This document shows, one piece after another, positions 47,016 through 58,900 of a DNA stretch of 64,000 nucleotides (within the stretch, counting starts at the first letter, position 1; each line of letters opens with the position of its first letter). The stretch is from the NCBI GenBank assembly GCA_905221605.1, contig CAJNDS010000879.1:300501-364500 (forward strand), in the 5' to 3' direction. Position numbers and translations under genes: made by a program. This stretch comes from Symbiodinium natans. Its lineage: Eukaryota; Sar; Dinophyceae; Suessiales; Symbiodiniaceae. The notes beneath the pieces are model-generated. The model ran no database searches, was not told where the DNA came from, and saw nothing but the letters and a program-made list of their open reading frames with translations.

Positions 47016-50000
47016 GACAACCGCTTCTTTGAGGCAAGGTATGGCGACATTGACCGGCTACTTGAACCTGTAAGGCATTCCATTCACCAGAAACTCTTCC
47101 CAAAGTCGGCTTACCCACACGTGATTTGTCGCTTGCGAGCTGCTGATGAGAATGCGGGCATAACGTTACATTTTAGGCTGCATCGTGGCTGCATGTGTGT
47201 CTAACGCCTGATTGGTTGGCTCATGTTGTCCAGACTGCAAAAATGATCCATTTGTTGACGATTTCCAGGAGTGCCAGTTGCACACCACACCACACATGCC
47301 AAACGGTCACGACAGTGTCATGTTGTGTCCATTTGTCTAGCGGCAGCTGTCATTTGGTCGAGGTTAGTGCTGGATTGCCAGCATGCCCGCCGATTTCTTT
47401 CAGAGAAGACCATTCACGAGACTTGGTGGCCCTTAGGGAGTACTGACGGAGTGCTGCGGAGGAGCAGCGGGTCGCCTCAGTACAGGAGAAGTGGTTGCTG
47501 GACCAGTACGACTTGACAGCCCCATTGCATGATGACACAAGCAGCCACTGACTCAGTGCTTTTGCAGTTGTGTACTGTTCTTGGCTTCCAGATGGACAGT
47601 GATGGACATTCAAGGCTCCATCGTGAAGTGGCATGTGCCAAAAGCAGATATGGATTCTTTCAATGATCATGCAGCTCGCCACAGCATTCGCAGCGCAGGG
47701 CGGCATGGGCATCTGTATCTCAACCAAACACTTGCTGCATCAGCCGCATCTGAGGAAGATTGGGTGGCCGCGACTGGCTGCGATGGCTTTATGTTTCTTT
47801 GGCCTGTCATTCCTGGAAACCGAGTTCCTCCTATTGTGAGGCCATTCGGGGTCTGGTTGATTTTTCACACTAGAAGAGGGTGAAGCGGTGAAGTAGATGG
47901 ATGTCGGGACATGTAGTGGACATGACACACCATCAAACCGGGAAAGCGACATATCGCGCAGTCCACCAGCACTGAGTTTTGGGAAAGCCTCTTTGTTGCA
48001 GTTTTGTGAAGGCACTTGAAGCCTTTGTCCATGAATACTGGCATGAGCGCTCGCGTATTTTGCTCGTTCATTGACTATACTGGCTACACCTGGCTGCTGT
48101 AATCTTGGAATGCCCTCGGAATTTCGAATACTCGAAATCGGCCATCCCCGAACTTTTCACAGAGCATGCATATGCCAACCACTTCTCACGATTACCTCGA
48201 CCTTCCAAAGCCTGCATGTGCCTGTGCAATGATGTCGCTTTTGGCTTGTTGGTGCGAATCTGCCTGGTGCCCTGCTGAACCACATTTTCTAGGCCAAGTG
48301 ATGGTGGGATGGAATGGGGAGGGGGACGGGTGGGCGAGCCTGTGAAAACCATCCAGGAGGAGAGCTTTGCTGATTGTCTGGACTGGGAGTTGCGTAAGGC
48401 AAACAGTGCAAGTTTGTCTCAGTTTGTTGTTTTCGGCCAGTTCGTCATGTACGGGGAATAGGCTTGAAAAAGGCATTTGCTTCTGCTTGGCATTCGCAGT
48501 CAAGGTGTGTTTTTGTGGCTTGATTTTTCTGCGCAGGTGCAGAATGGTCCACTCCATGCCATGCATTGATTTTGTGGTTGACTGGCGCCTGGATAGAAAT
48601 CAAAGACATGCCGTTTCCTCAGTCTAGGTTTCCGTGCATCGGCACATGCACAAGAACCGAGGCAGACCATGCAGGCGGTTACCTGTGGTCTTGACAACAA
48701 GATAGCACTCTACAGTTTCGGGCAGGCACTGCCAGCATCAAAAACTCCGGGCAGCATGTGGCTGTACATGGCTGCACATGTCTGCATATGCATGTGCGAA
48801 GCACGTGGAACCTGTTGTCAGAGGTCGGATGGCCGTTTGTTTGCCCTGTCTTCTGCAGGATAAGATCCAGGGAACATTTCGCGACAAGCACACAGAGTCG
48901 CAGGGCTTCTTGTGCATTGCCTCCTGGAAGCATCTTGTGAACTTGAGCATGGTTCATTGCGTGCTGATCCTCTCATGTTAAGGTTGTTGATTCTTTTCAG
49001 TTCTTTGTGACCCCTTGTAAGCCCCATCAGCACTCGTGCATAGGTTCTCTGGATCGCTAAGTTTATCTAGAGGCAAATGGTCGACATTTCTTGTGGTGTC
49101 CACAGTGTGTTACAAGGATGCCAAGATTTCACACGAAATGGCAGCTGCTGGAACTAACTTCGGTTACGTCAAGCTCTTGGATATGCGGAGCGAAGAGTTC
49201 ATCTTGTCACTCGACTGAGGAGGACAGGGATGACGGGGCCGACTTGTTTTTGTCAACTTCTGCTGAGCACCTGTATAAGCATATCTGAAGCTCGGAGTCA
49301 CCGCTCAGGTCTTTGCCTATCCATACCGATCATTGCAAGGCCAAGTCTGCAACCAGGGGCAACATTCCTCGCAAGGGCACGGTACATAGCAGTACGAGTG
49401 GCATGGAGTGCTCTGTGCTCTCAGTAGGAGTTGTGATGCTCTCGATATTCCTCGATTAAGTGCTTGGCTGCGCTGGGGGCTGCAGGGCGTGCGTGTGGAC
49501 TGGGATGCCAGATTTGCTGTATCTTGCTCCTGGGACAGCTTCGTGCACCTTTATGAGCTTCAGCTGGCATTCAAAGGGTTGATATAGTCATGGCAAGGAG
49601 TGACAAGTTGTCAATTTCGTTATTTGGCGGCGCAGTGCAAAGTCCCCCCCCCCCCGATGCCGAGCTTTGTGCGATACCCCGCATTTCTCGACATGTTGAC
49701 ATCTCATTTATGGGTTGTGGGGAGTCCCCAGACTTCGGACAGAATCGACTCTGGCTTGTGGGGGTGGTTCTTGTGAAGGGAGAGCCAATGACGTGTTAAG
49801 CCCGTATCGACTGCGAGTGAGGGAAGGTCACGGGAAGCATCAAGGCTGGCTCGCTTGTGTCGCTGGCGAAAAGCCGGCTGAGGGCGGATGCATGCGGATG
49901 CAACCCTAACAAACAGAGACCTTTGCAGTCGCGCTCCTGCCTCTATGGTCTCTTGCTTCACCGCCCCCTCCTCCCCACAACCGAATGACTCCATGATCAT

Positions 50001-51521
50001 GGACCTGGTCCCACGGCAATGGGCAATGCACTTCGTAAATTCGTCCGCCCATGCCACTGTCTTGACTGCTTTGCCTGGACCTCTTCGCTTTTGAACCCAG
50101 GACCTGCGCTCGGCAAAACTCATTCACAAGTTTGTTGGCCACAATGCCAATTGCGCCTCGGCAGCGTCCAGCTCCTGTAGGCGCCCTGGCGTATATGCCT
50201 CGAGTTTGGAAAACTAGTTGAGATTAGGATAGCGTGACCTCGTTTGTGGGTCTGGATGCGGTTGTAAAATGTTGTAAAGCAAAGTTTGCTCATTTCAATG
50301 TTCCAGTTGAGAAAGAGTGCAGCTCGCGCAATGGCGCGGCTTTGCCCAGTACGAGGCAGTTCCCTCTATGTGGACTTCGAGAACTACGTGGCAGCATCAA
50401 CAGCGAATGAATACAAGTTCTTTCTTTGGGACTTAAGGACCTGATTCGAAAATTGCAATGATGATGGGGGATTAGGGACCTATAGAGTGAGGGCTACGGA
50501 TATCCTGTGCGCAAACTAGTGTTGTTGAGTCTCTACCGTGGCAGGAATTATCGTCAGCTAACATTATGTGAGACCCCTGGTCACAATCCGAACTGAGACT
50601 TGGGCCTTGATTTGAGATGAGTCATGGCGGTTCTGATTATTTACCACACCTTATCCTCCAAGAGTTGAAGAGCGGCCCTTTGATGTTGGGATTGAACTCG
50701 AGGCCTGAGCATGGATGTATCAAGCGGCAGAGTTGCTACCGGTTCGGATGATGGACTTGTGAAGATCTGGAATCTGAAGGGTGGGACACCCGTGTGGGAG
50801 TCCTCCATTGATTGCAAGCACGAGATGACCATCGCCATCGATGCCGATTGGGACGCGAAGCGCATTGCGACCGCTTCCTGGGATTACAACGTTGACCTCT
50901 GGGACCTCGAGACCGGCGACTCGGTACTCTTCTTCTAGCTCTTGTTTTAACGTCGTAGCTGTGCATTGGATATTGGATGTCGGCCATGCTTAGCCCGCCT
51001 AGTTTTGCACACACTGAAGGTGAGCTCCTGCACCACTTCGTCAAACCACGCAGGTGTATGACACAGGTCAGGATGCACTTGAGCCCGGCCGCAAGCAAAA
51101 AAGCGCCGCGTCCTCGTGCCGACGGCTGGGCATGAAATCGCCGCTTATGTGTACGTTGGCCGACTTGGCCGCTTTGCTGCCGCTTTGCGATTCTTGCTTT
51201 GTGGCATTGACTTTGCCTTGCACAGGCTTGGTCTCCAGAGGATGGCCAGCTTCATGCGGAGGTGGGGACGGCTTGACAAGGTCATTTCATGCCATTTCAG
51301 GTTTGCGCAAGGGTAGGCGGGCATGCTGCCTGAACTCTTCGTACATGTTTTGAGAAAAGGGTGCCATCTGCCACGGATATCTCAGGCAAAAGCATTCATT
51401 CGTACATGAAGTGTCAACCAGCCTTTGCATGCATGAGCTGGGTGATATGGCCAGGCCATCAAGAACCACCTTGGCAAGGTGAAGACCTTGCTGACGATGG
51501 GCAAGGCCGACACTCTGAGAG
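47016..51521 (+). CDS. WD40-repeat protein, many small exons
   Basis: Separate plus-strand exons spell WD40 blades. 47016-47069 (DNRFFEARYGDIDRLLEP, donor GTAAGG). 47592-47835 (GSIVKWHVPK and TGCDGFMFLWPV, donor GTGAGG). About 48675-48722 (VTCGLDNKIALYSF). 48859-48936 (FLCIASWKHL, acceptor CTGCAG). About 49117-49217 (AAGTNFGYVKLLDMR). About 50357-50437 (YVAASTANEYKFFLWDLR). About 50711-50923 (ATGSDDGLVKIWNL and TASWDYNVDLWDLETGD). 51455-51521 (NHLGKVKTLLTMGKADTL, donor GTAGGT). Such beta-propellers are protein-binding scaffolds; I cannot name the ortholog. A short exon near 51230 reading AWSPEDGQ may also belong. Start, end and several joins are unresolved, so coordinates mark the outermost exons. 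It lies between ChlP copies 1 and 2 on the same strand. Confidence 0.72.
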
Positions 51522-51883
51522 GTAGGTGTGATGCAGAGGATGCAAGAGCTGAAAGAGGAGTGAGAGTGTAGACCTTCAAAGCTGCCAGCCCCACGGCATA
51601 GAAGCTCGTCAACGCTGCATTATCTTAACACATTATTCATTTTCTTTATTCTGTCACTTTCCGAAGGCTGAGCCTAATGTTTTCCAGCGACAAGCATTGC
51701 GTAGCAAAGCCTTTGCCTGTGCACGGAGCAATCGCGGCCAGTCGAGAGTGGAGTGCTTCTCTTGTCCTGGACATGCTTACAAGCCCTCTTTAAGGTATTC
51801 CTTGTACCTGCAAGGGTCTTGCAAACATGTAGAGTTTGCCATGGATGAAGCAGATGAAGCTTGTTGTTCTTGTTGGTTAGCTG

Positions 51884-52218
51884 AATGTTTTCTCTCTCTT
51901 CTCTCTCCTCTCTTTCTGCTCTCTCCTCTCTTTCTGCTCTCTCTTTTGTTATTCTTTTCTCTCTCTCTTCCTCTCTTCTCCCTCTTCTGTGTCTGCTCTC
52001 TCTCTTCTCTCTCTTATCCCTCTCCTCTCTTTCTTCTCTCTTCTCTTTCTCTATCCCTGCTCCCTCTTCCGTCTTTCTCTTTCTCTTTCCATTTCTCTTT
52101 ATTCTCTTTCTTCTCTTTCTCCTCTTGCTCCTCTTTCTCTTTCTCTTTCTCTTTCTCTTTCTCCTTCTCTTTCTCCTTCTCTTTCTCTTTCTCTTTCTCT
52201 TTGTCTTTCTCTTTCTCG
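51884..52218. repeat. Polypyrimidine tract (CTTTCT/CTCTCT)n
   Basis: About 335 bp of almost pure C/T, grading from CTCTC to CTTTCT hexamers. ORFs on either strand (Ser/Leu/Phe or Lys/Arg/Glu) are by-products. It could form triplex DNA. Confidence 0.92.
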
Positions 52219-52309
52219 TTTTGTGGGCATGAAGCCGTGCCGGCGGAACCAAAAAACACTTGATGTTTACGAGGTTTTCTCCTCTTAGGGACCGCCCCAC
52301 ACAAGCATC

Positions 52310-52992
52310 ATGAGCATCAGCTGGGTCTTTGGGCCGTGGGCCTTCTTCGGGCCCACGAAGCCACCGGAGAAGCGATAGGTCGATGATGCGTCCCCACCCC
52401 GCGCATCAGAGCATCAGCAGACCAACATGGGTTCCGATAATGCTCGCTTTGCGGCGGGTCAAGGGTAACACGGGTGGGGGTCGGAGGCGTGCGTGAAAAA
52501 CTTCTGAAAAAAACATGGTGTTTGTAGAGATTTCAGCGTTTTGCAGCGTTTTTGGGTCCGCGGGCAAGGGCTGCTGATGCTCATGATGCTCCCCTGGTTT
52601 TGGGCTTCCGGTAGACCCCCTGCAAACCTTGAGAAATCTGGTTTCGCCCTGGTGCACGCCCGATGTGAAAAGGTAGGGTCGATGATGCGTTGGCCCGAAG
52701 GCCCACGAAGCCACGCTGCTGCCCCCGACCCCCACGCATCAGCAGCATCAGCAGACCCTCCCCCCCGGACATGGGTTTCGATGATGCTCACTTTGGGGCG
52801 GGTCAAAGGCAACATGGGGTCGGAGGCGTGCGTGAAAAACTTCATAAGCAACACGGTATTTGCAGCGATTTCAGCGTTTTGCAGCGTTTTTGGGTCCGCG
52901 GGCAAGGGCTGCTGATGCTCATGATGCTCCCCTGGTTTTGGGCTTCCGGTAAACCCCCTGCAAACCTTGAAAAATCTGGTTTCGCCCTGGGG
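52310..52992 (+). repeat. Tandem duplication, period about 338 bp
   Basis: GTCGGAGGCGTGCGTGAAAA recurs near 52480 and 52818. A long stretch with TTTGGGTCCGCGGGCAAGGG recurs near 52551 and 52889; both units end in GGTTTCGCCCTGG. They are about 90% alike by eye. Confidence 0.8.
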
Positions 52993-54597
52993 AGGGTTTA
53001 ATGGGGTGCTGCGGGTGTTTGGGGGCCTCGGTTTTCAAAAACCCATGGATTTTACGAGGTTCTCGTGCTTTTCGCACCACCGCATGTTGCCGTTTTGAAG
53101 GCCTCCCAAACGGCCCCGCCCGAATTTGGAAGAATTTGGGGCGGGGTCGGCGGCACGGGCGCTGGCCCCATAAAGCTAGCGCTTTAGAGCGACGCGGCCT
53201 CCGCCCTGGACCACGGGCTGCGGGGGCCGGGGATGCCGGATGTAAGGGCTGATGCCACTGCCACTGCCGCCGACCTTGCAAAGGGCCAGGGCCGGGGGGG
53301 CCCGGGGCCGAAATAAGGTATGGGGGTCACAGGAGCAGGAGAAGTGGAATTTTTGAGGTATTGGGGGTGACATTCACTTGTTGAAGGCATGTAGTCACAA
53401 GTACTGATGAAGAGGTAATGAAGGCAAGACATGCGTGTGCAGGAGGTGCACGAGGCGGCGCTCCAACAAGCGCAGCAGGCAGCCTCAAAGCTGAAGGTGC
53501 CCTGATGAGAGAATGAGATAGGAAAAAATATGGCAAAATTGAGCCGCTTATAAAAGGATTTGGGTTCGCAGTCGGAGGACATCCAAAGCAAGAGGATGGC
53601 TTCGACAGATGCCAAGCAGAAGGCTGGGGGTTCCACTTCGGTGCGGTGTTGGCATCTGCGTTTTGAAGCCCAGGTCCAAACTGTTGTGGATCAATCACAA
53701 ACGGTCAAGGACTATGCTGCTGCAGGCTCCAAATTCTTGAGATGCCTTTAACACATCTCGATCATACTGTCATACTGTTTCGATTTGCAAAAGTTTCGGG
53801 GGGGCCAGAGAGATAGCGGCCACGGAAGGCAGTTCGCAGAGCCAGCTGCTCTTCGTGTTGATTGCGCTCCCTGCTGGTTTTGAAGGGGCTGGCCGTAGAA
53901 GATGCTGGAAAGAGCATGCAAGGTCTGGAGGAGAGTGGCTGGGTCGCTGCTTGTGCCCAAAATGATCTTCAAAGCATCACATGGCTAGAGCACCACCCGA
54001 GGCTCCAGAAAGGGCTAGAATGTAGCTTGCACTGATGCAGCGCAGCAACAGGATTTCATACAAATCGCCCTCTCTATGCCTCTTTCTTTCTTGCTTTCTG
54101 ACTGTCTCTATCGCTCTCCCTCCCCTTCTCTGTCGATTCAGATGGTTGCCAGGTCGTTTGCGTCTCGGTCCTTGGCGCCATGTTCTTCAACAGGATGCGA
54201 TACTACGAAAAGAAGCACTTCATCTGAGCCTTGACGCTGCCCCTCTCGGCAGCTGATTCTTCACGAACTTCAAGCCCATGGCCACCCTGTCTGAGATCAA
54301 CGTCGGCTCAACGCCAGACGATTATTACGAGTGAGCAGCTGCGCTCGTGTGCTCGTGAGCTGGGCTCTGGCTTGAGTTGGAGCCGTTCCAGTTGGCAGAA
54401 TGGGAGCAGGGTGTCGGCGTGCTTTCGGTGCGTAGATCGCGCAAGCACAGGGTGCCCATGCTGCGTTCAGTGACCAGTTTGCCCTGCCTGCGAAGCACAA
54501 ATAATGCAAGCGCCATGGGTCAAGACTGGCCTTTGTTTTGTCTTGAGAAGATGTCAGCTTCTGCATCAGTTTCTTGAGAAGCGTTCCCTTCGCAGTA
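52993..54597. other. No confident gene; possible terminal exon near 54150
   Basis: One GCGGCCTCCGC micro-palindrome lies at 53194. A stretch after TTGCCAG at about 54145-54152 reads LGAMFFNRMRYYEKKHFI then a stop, resembling the C-terminal end of a membrane protein, but no matching exon was found upstream. The rest is unassigned. Confidence 0.3.
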
Positions 54598-54648
54598 GCT
54601 CGGCTTAGCGTAGGCTACAGTTTTGCTTCAGGGGCCTCTGCGACCGCC

Positions 54649-56569
54649 ATGTCCGCTTTCGTGGCACTTTCCTCGGCCAGCTCGGCCCCGGTGGAGAGGG
54701 TCCAGTCCTTGCGCGGCGCTGCCGGCGAGGCGCCAGCACCTCGGGCACCGTCCACGTTGTCCTCGCCCTCGGCTTGCGCCGTGGCTGGCGTCGCCGCGCT
54801 GGGTGCCGTGGCCGCAGCAAGCCAAAGGCGCAAGCACCGTGCGGCCCTGGCCAAGGGCAGCAACGTCAAGATGCAGCGCATGCCTCGTTCGTTGGCGAAC
54901 GCAAAGGTGATTGTCTGCGCGGGTGCGACCCTCCCTGAAGGCCGCAAGCTCCGAGTGGCAGTGATCGGTGGAGGCCCCGCAGGTGCCAGCTGCGCAGACG
55001 CCCTTGCTGAGGAGGGAATCGAGACTTACCTGATCGAGCGCAAGTTGGACAACTGCAAGCCGTGCGGTGGTGCGATTCCGCTGTGCATGATCGACGAGTT
55101 CGGCCTTCCCAAGGACATTGTGGATCGGCAGGTCCGAAAGATGACGATGATCTCACCCACAAACAAGGAAGTCCAGATTGGTCAGACGCTGAAGGACGAC
55201 GAGTTCATCGGCATGGTTCGCCGCGAGGTGCTTGATGACTTCCTCAGGCAGCGGGCCAAGAAGAACGGCGCCACGCTCATCAACGGGCTCTTCATGGGTA
55301 TGACCCTCCCTCAGCAAAAAGATGACCCGTACGTCCTCACGTTCAACGACTATGCCGAGGAAGCGGGCAACGCACGCAAGGGGGTGAAGAAGACGCTGGA
55401 AGTCGATGTTGTGATTGGCGCGGATGGGGCCAACAGCCGCGTTGCCAAGGACATTGAGGCGGGGGATTATGAGTATGCCATTGCCTTCCAGGAGCGCATG
55501 CGCATCCCGGAGAACAAGATGGACTACTACAAGGATCGAGCCGAGATGTACGTCGGCGACGACGTTTCCCCCGACTTCTACGCGTGGGTCTTCCCGAAGT
55601 GCGATCACGTCGCCGTCGGAACCGGAACGGTTGTGGACAAGAAGGGCATTCAGAAGTACCAGCAGGGCATCCGTGACAGAGCAGCCGTTCGCATCGATGG
55701 CGGTGAGATCATCCGAGTGGAGGCGCACCCCATTCCTGAGCACCCGAGGCCATGGCGCGTGAAGGACAGGGCGATCCTGGTCGGTGATGCGGCTGGATAC
55801 GTGACCAAGTGCTCCGGTGAAGGCATCTACTTTGCCGCCAAGAGTGGACGGATGTGTGCGGAGACCATCGTCAAGAACTCGAAGAACGGGGTTCGCATGA
55901 TCGATGAGGCGGACCTCATGGAGCACATCCGCGAGTGGGATTCCAAGTATGGGCCCACGTACCTCGTGCTGGACCTGCTCCAGAAGGTCTTCTACACCAG
56001 CGATGCTGCTAGGGAAAGTTTCGTGGAGCTCTGCGAGGAGGAGTACGTGCAGAAGGTAACCTTCGACTCGTACCTGTACAAGACCGTGCAGGGTAACGCA
56101 TCTCGCTTGGACATGCTTGGACAGTGCTCGCGAAGGTGTAGGCACTGTTTGCTGTAAGTGCCGTGCGCCTTTTGGTAAGACTTGGTGTTGTCCCACTCAA
56201 TGACTCAATGGGCCTGGGCCGTTTTTGAGAGATGTGGAGGCTTCGTGGCCTGAAGCCTCACGGGCCCCCCTGGTGACCTGACCCGGCCCTGCTTCATCAA
56301 GATTAATCAAGGGTACGCATCGCATGTCCTACAAGTGTCCTGCTGCACTGTACCACATCCAATCGCTCTCGTTTCTGTACGAGACAAAAGTGTAAGCGCG
56401 GTATAGCAGGGTAGGAATGGCAAGTGTTTGTAAGGGTTGTTGCACGTGGCGTTGCATGGCGTGAGCCCAGGATCCTGTGGGCGACCTGAAGCTTGGATGG
56501 AAGACCTTGAGCTCCCTCTACAAGTTCAACAACCAGAAGACACCGGACCCAATGCGAACCCTGGTGTGA
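54649..56569 (+). CDS. chlP: Geranylgeranyl diphosphate reductase, copy 2 (two exons)
   Basis: Exon 1 is 54649-56097 and exon 2 is 56471-56569, again 515 residues. The FAD motifs are the same as in copy 1; a visible difference is Pro for Ser in the presequence (APRAPST against APRASST). The 373-bp intron begins GCATCTCG (GC donor after codon AAC) and ends GCCCAG. An alternative GT lies three codons earlier but would put exon 2 out of frame. The region just before the ATG ends GCTTCAG, a likely splice or trans-splice acceptor. The unspliced frame would add 16 unrelated residues, so the predicted C-terminus depends on this intron. The role is as for copy 1: phytyl chain formation for chlorophyll and tocopherol. 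Confidence 0.93.
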
Positions 56570-56933
56570 GCCTCTTTAATGGACCCGGGGCCCTCCGTAG
56601 CTTCGTAGCTTGCCTGGGCGCTGGATTTTTTTATTGGCAGCCGTCCATGTTTGCGGGCAGGCTTGCTTCAATTTGCATCATCATCTTGCTTCTGGATTCT
56701 CCGGTTAGCTTCTCAATGCTTCTTAAGCGAAGGAAGGTTGTGGCTAAAACCAGCCGCACCGATCCAAACCGGCACCGGCGATCACAGGGCAGAGACCAAA
56801 GATGTGTTTCGATGAGCTTGACACGTATGAGTCTGTGCACTTTCGCCATCTAGCAGAACAAGCTGGTTTGTCCCTCGCAGTTGCTCGGCTTAGCGTAGGC
56901 TACAGTTTTGCTTCAGGGGCCTCTGCGACCGCC

Positions 56934-58854
56934 ATGTCCGCTTTCGTGGCACTTTCCTCGGCCAGCTCGGCCCCGGTGGAGAGGGTCCAGTCCTTGCGCG
57001 GCGCTGCCGGCGAGGCGCCAGCACCTCGGGCACCGTCCACGTTGTCCTCGCCCTCGGCTTGCGCCGTGGCTGGCGTCGCCGCGCTGGGTGCCGTGGCCGC
57101 AGCAAGCCAAAGGCGCAAGCACCGTGCGGCCCTGGCCAAGGGCAGCAACGTCAAGATGCAGCGCATGCCTCGTTCGTTGGCGAACGCAAAGGTGATTGTC
57201 TGCGCGGGTGCGACCCTCCCTGAAGGCCGCAAGCTCCGAGTGGCAGTGATCGGTGGAGGCCCCGCAGGTGCCAGCTGCGCAGACGCCCTTGCTGAGGAGG
57301 GAATCGAGACTTACCTGATCGAGCGCAAGTTGGACAACTGCAAGCCGTGCGGTGGTGCGATTCCGCTGTGCATGATCGACGAGTTCGGCCTTCCCAAGGA
57401 CATTGTGGATCGGCAGGTCCGAAAGATGACGATGATCTCACCCACAAACAAGGAAGTCCAGATTGGTCAGACGCTGAAGGACGACGAGTTCATCGGCATG
57501 GTTCGCCGCGAGGTGCTTGATGACTTCCTCAGGCAGCGGGCCAAGAAGAACGGCGCCACGCTCATCAACGGGCTCTTCATGGGTATGACCCTCCCTCAGC
57601 AAAAAGATGACCCGTACGTCCTCACGTTCAACGACTATGCCGAGGAAGCGGGCAACGCACGCAAGGGGGTGAAGAAGACGCTGGAAGTCGATGTTGTGAT
57701 TGGCGCGGATGGGGCCAACAGCCGCGTTGCCAAGGACATTGAGGCGGGGGATTATGAGTATGCCATTGCCTTCCAGGAGCGCATGCGCATCCCGGAGAAC
57801 AAGATGGACTACTACAAGGATCGAGCCGAGATGTACGTCGGCGACGACGTTTCCCCCGACTTCTACGCGTGGGTCTTCCCGAAGTGCGATCACGTCGCCG
57901 TCGGAACCGGAACGGTTGTGGACAAGAAGGGCATTCAGAAGTACCAGCAGGGCATCCGTGACAGAGCAGCCGTTCGCATCGATGGCGGTGAGATCATCCG
58001 AGTGGAGGCGCACCCCATTCCTGAGCACCCGAGGCCGTGGCGCGTGAAGGACAGGGCGATCCTGGTCGGTGATGCGGCTGGATACGTGACCAAGTGCTCC
58101 GGTGAAGGCATCTACTTTGCCGCCAAGAGTGGACGGATGTGTGCGGAGACCATCGTCAAGAACTCGAAGAACGGGGTTCGCATGATCGATGAGGCGGACC
58201 TCATGGAGCACATCCGCGAGTGGGATTCCAAGTATGGGCCCACGTACCTCGTGCTGGACCTGCTCCAGAAGGTCTTCTACACCAGCGATGCTGCTAGGGA
58301 AAGTTTCGTGGAGCTCTGCGAGGAGGAGTACGTGCAGAAGGTAACCTTCGACTCGTACCTGTACAAGACCGTGCAGGGTAACGCATCTCGCTTGGACATG
58401 CTTGGACAGTGCTCGCGAAGGTGTAGGCACTGTTTGCTGTAAGTGCCGTGCGCCTTTTGGTAAGACTTGGTGTTGTCCCACTCAATGACTCAATGGGCCT
58501 GGGCCGTTTTTGAGAGATGTGGAGGCTTCGTGGCCTGAAGCCTCACGGGCCCCCCTGGTGACCTGACCCGGCCCTGCTTCATCAAGATTAATCAAGGGTA
58601 CGCATCGCATGTCCTACAAGTGTCCTGCTGCACTGTACCACATCCAATCGCTCTCGTTTCTGTACGAGACAAAAGTGTAAGCGCGGTATAGCAGGGTAGG
58701 AATGGCAAGTGTTTGTAAGGGTTGTTGCACGTGGCGTTGCATGGCGTGAGCCCAGGATCCTGTGGGCGACCTGAAGCTTGGATGGAAGACCTTGAGCTCC
58801 CTCTACAAGTTCAACAACCAGAAGACACCGGACCCAATGCGAACCCTGGTGTGA
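56934..58854 (+). CDS. chlP: Geranylgeranyl diphosphate reductase, copy 3 (two exons)
   Basis: Exon 1 is 56934-58382 and exon 2 is 58756-58854. The DNA is virtually the same as copy 2 through exons, intron and flanks, so this is a recent tandem duplicate or is kept alike by gene conversion. The unspliced frame is open 44 codons upstream of the ATG, but that part lies mostly in the unrelated spacer and is not expected to be translated. No promoter element was recognised between copies 2 and 3; only 364 bp separate the stop of copy 2 from the ATG of copy 3. Confidence 0.93.
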
Positions 58855-58900
58855 GCCTCTTTAATGGACCCGGGGCCCTCCGTAGCTTCGTAGCTTACAT

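Larger units (their letters stand above)
54598..58900 (+). repeat. ChlP tandem duplication, 2,285-bp period
   Basis: 54598-56615 and 56883-58900 are almost identical over about 2,018 bp, including the intron and both flanks. The only substitution I noticed is A/G in CCGAGGCC(A/G)TGG near 55752 and 58037. A 267-bp unrelated spacer (56616-56882) separates the units. Confidence 0.93.

Noticed and set aside
51674-52300. Lys/Arg/Glu-rich protein on the minus strand
   Set aside because: It is the translation of a polypyrimidine tract.
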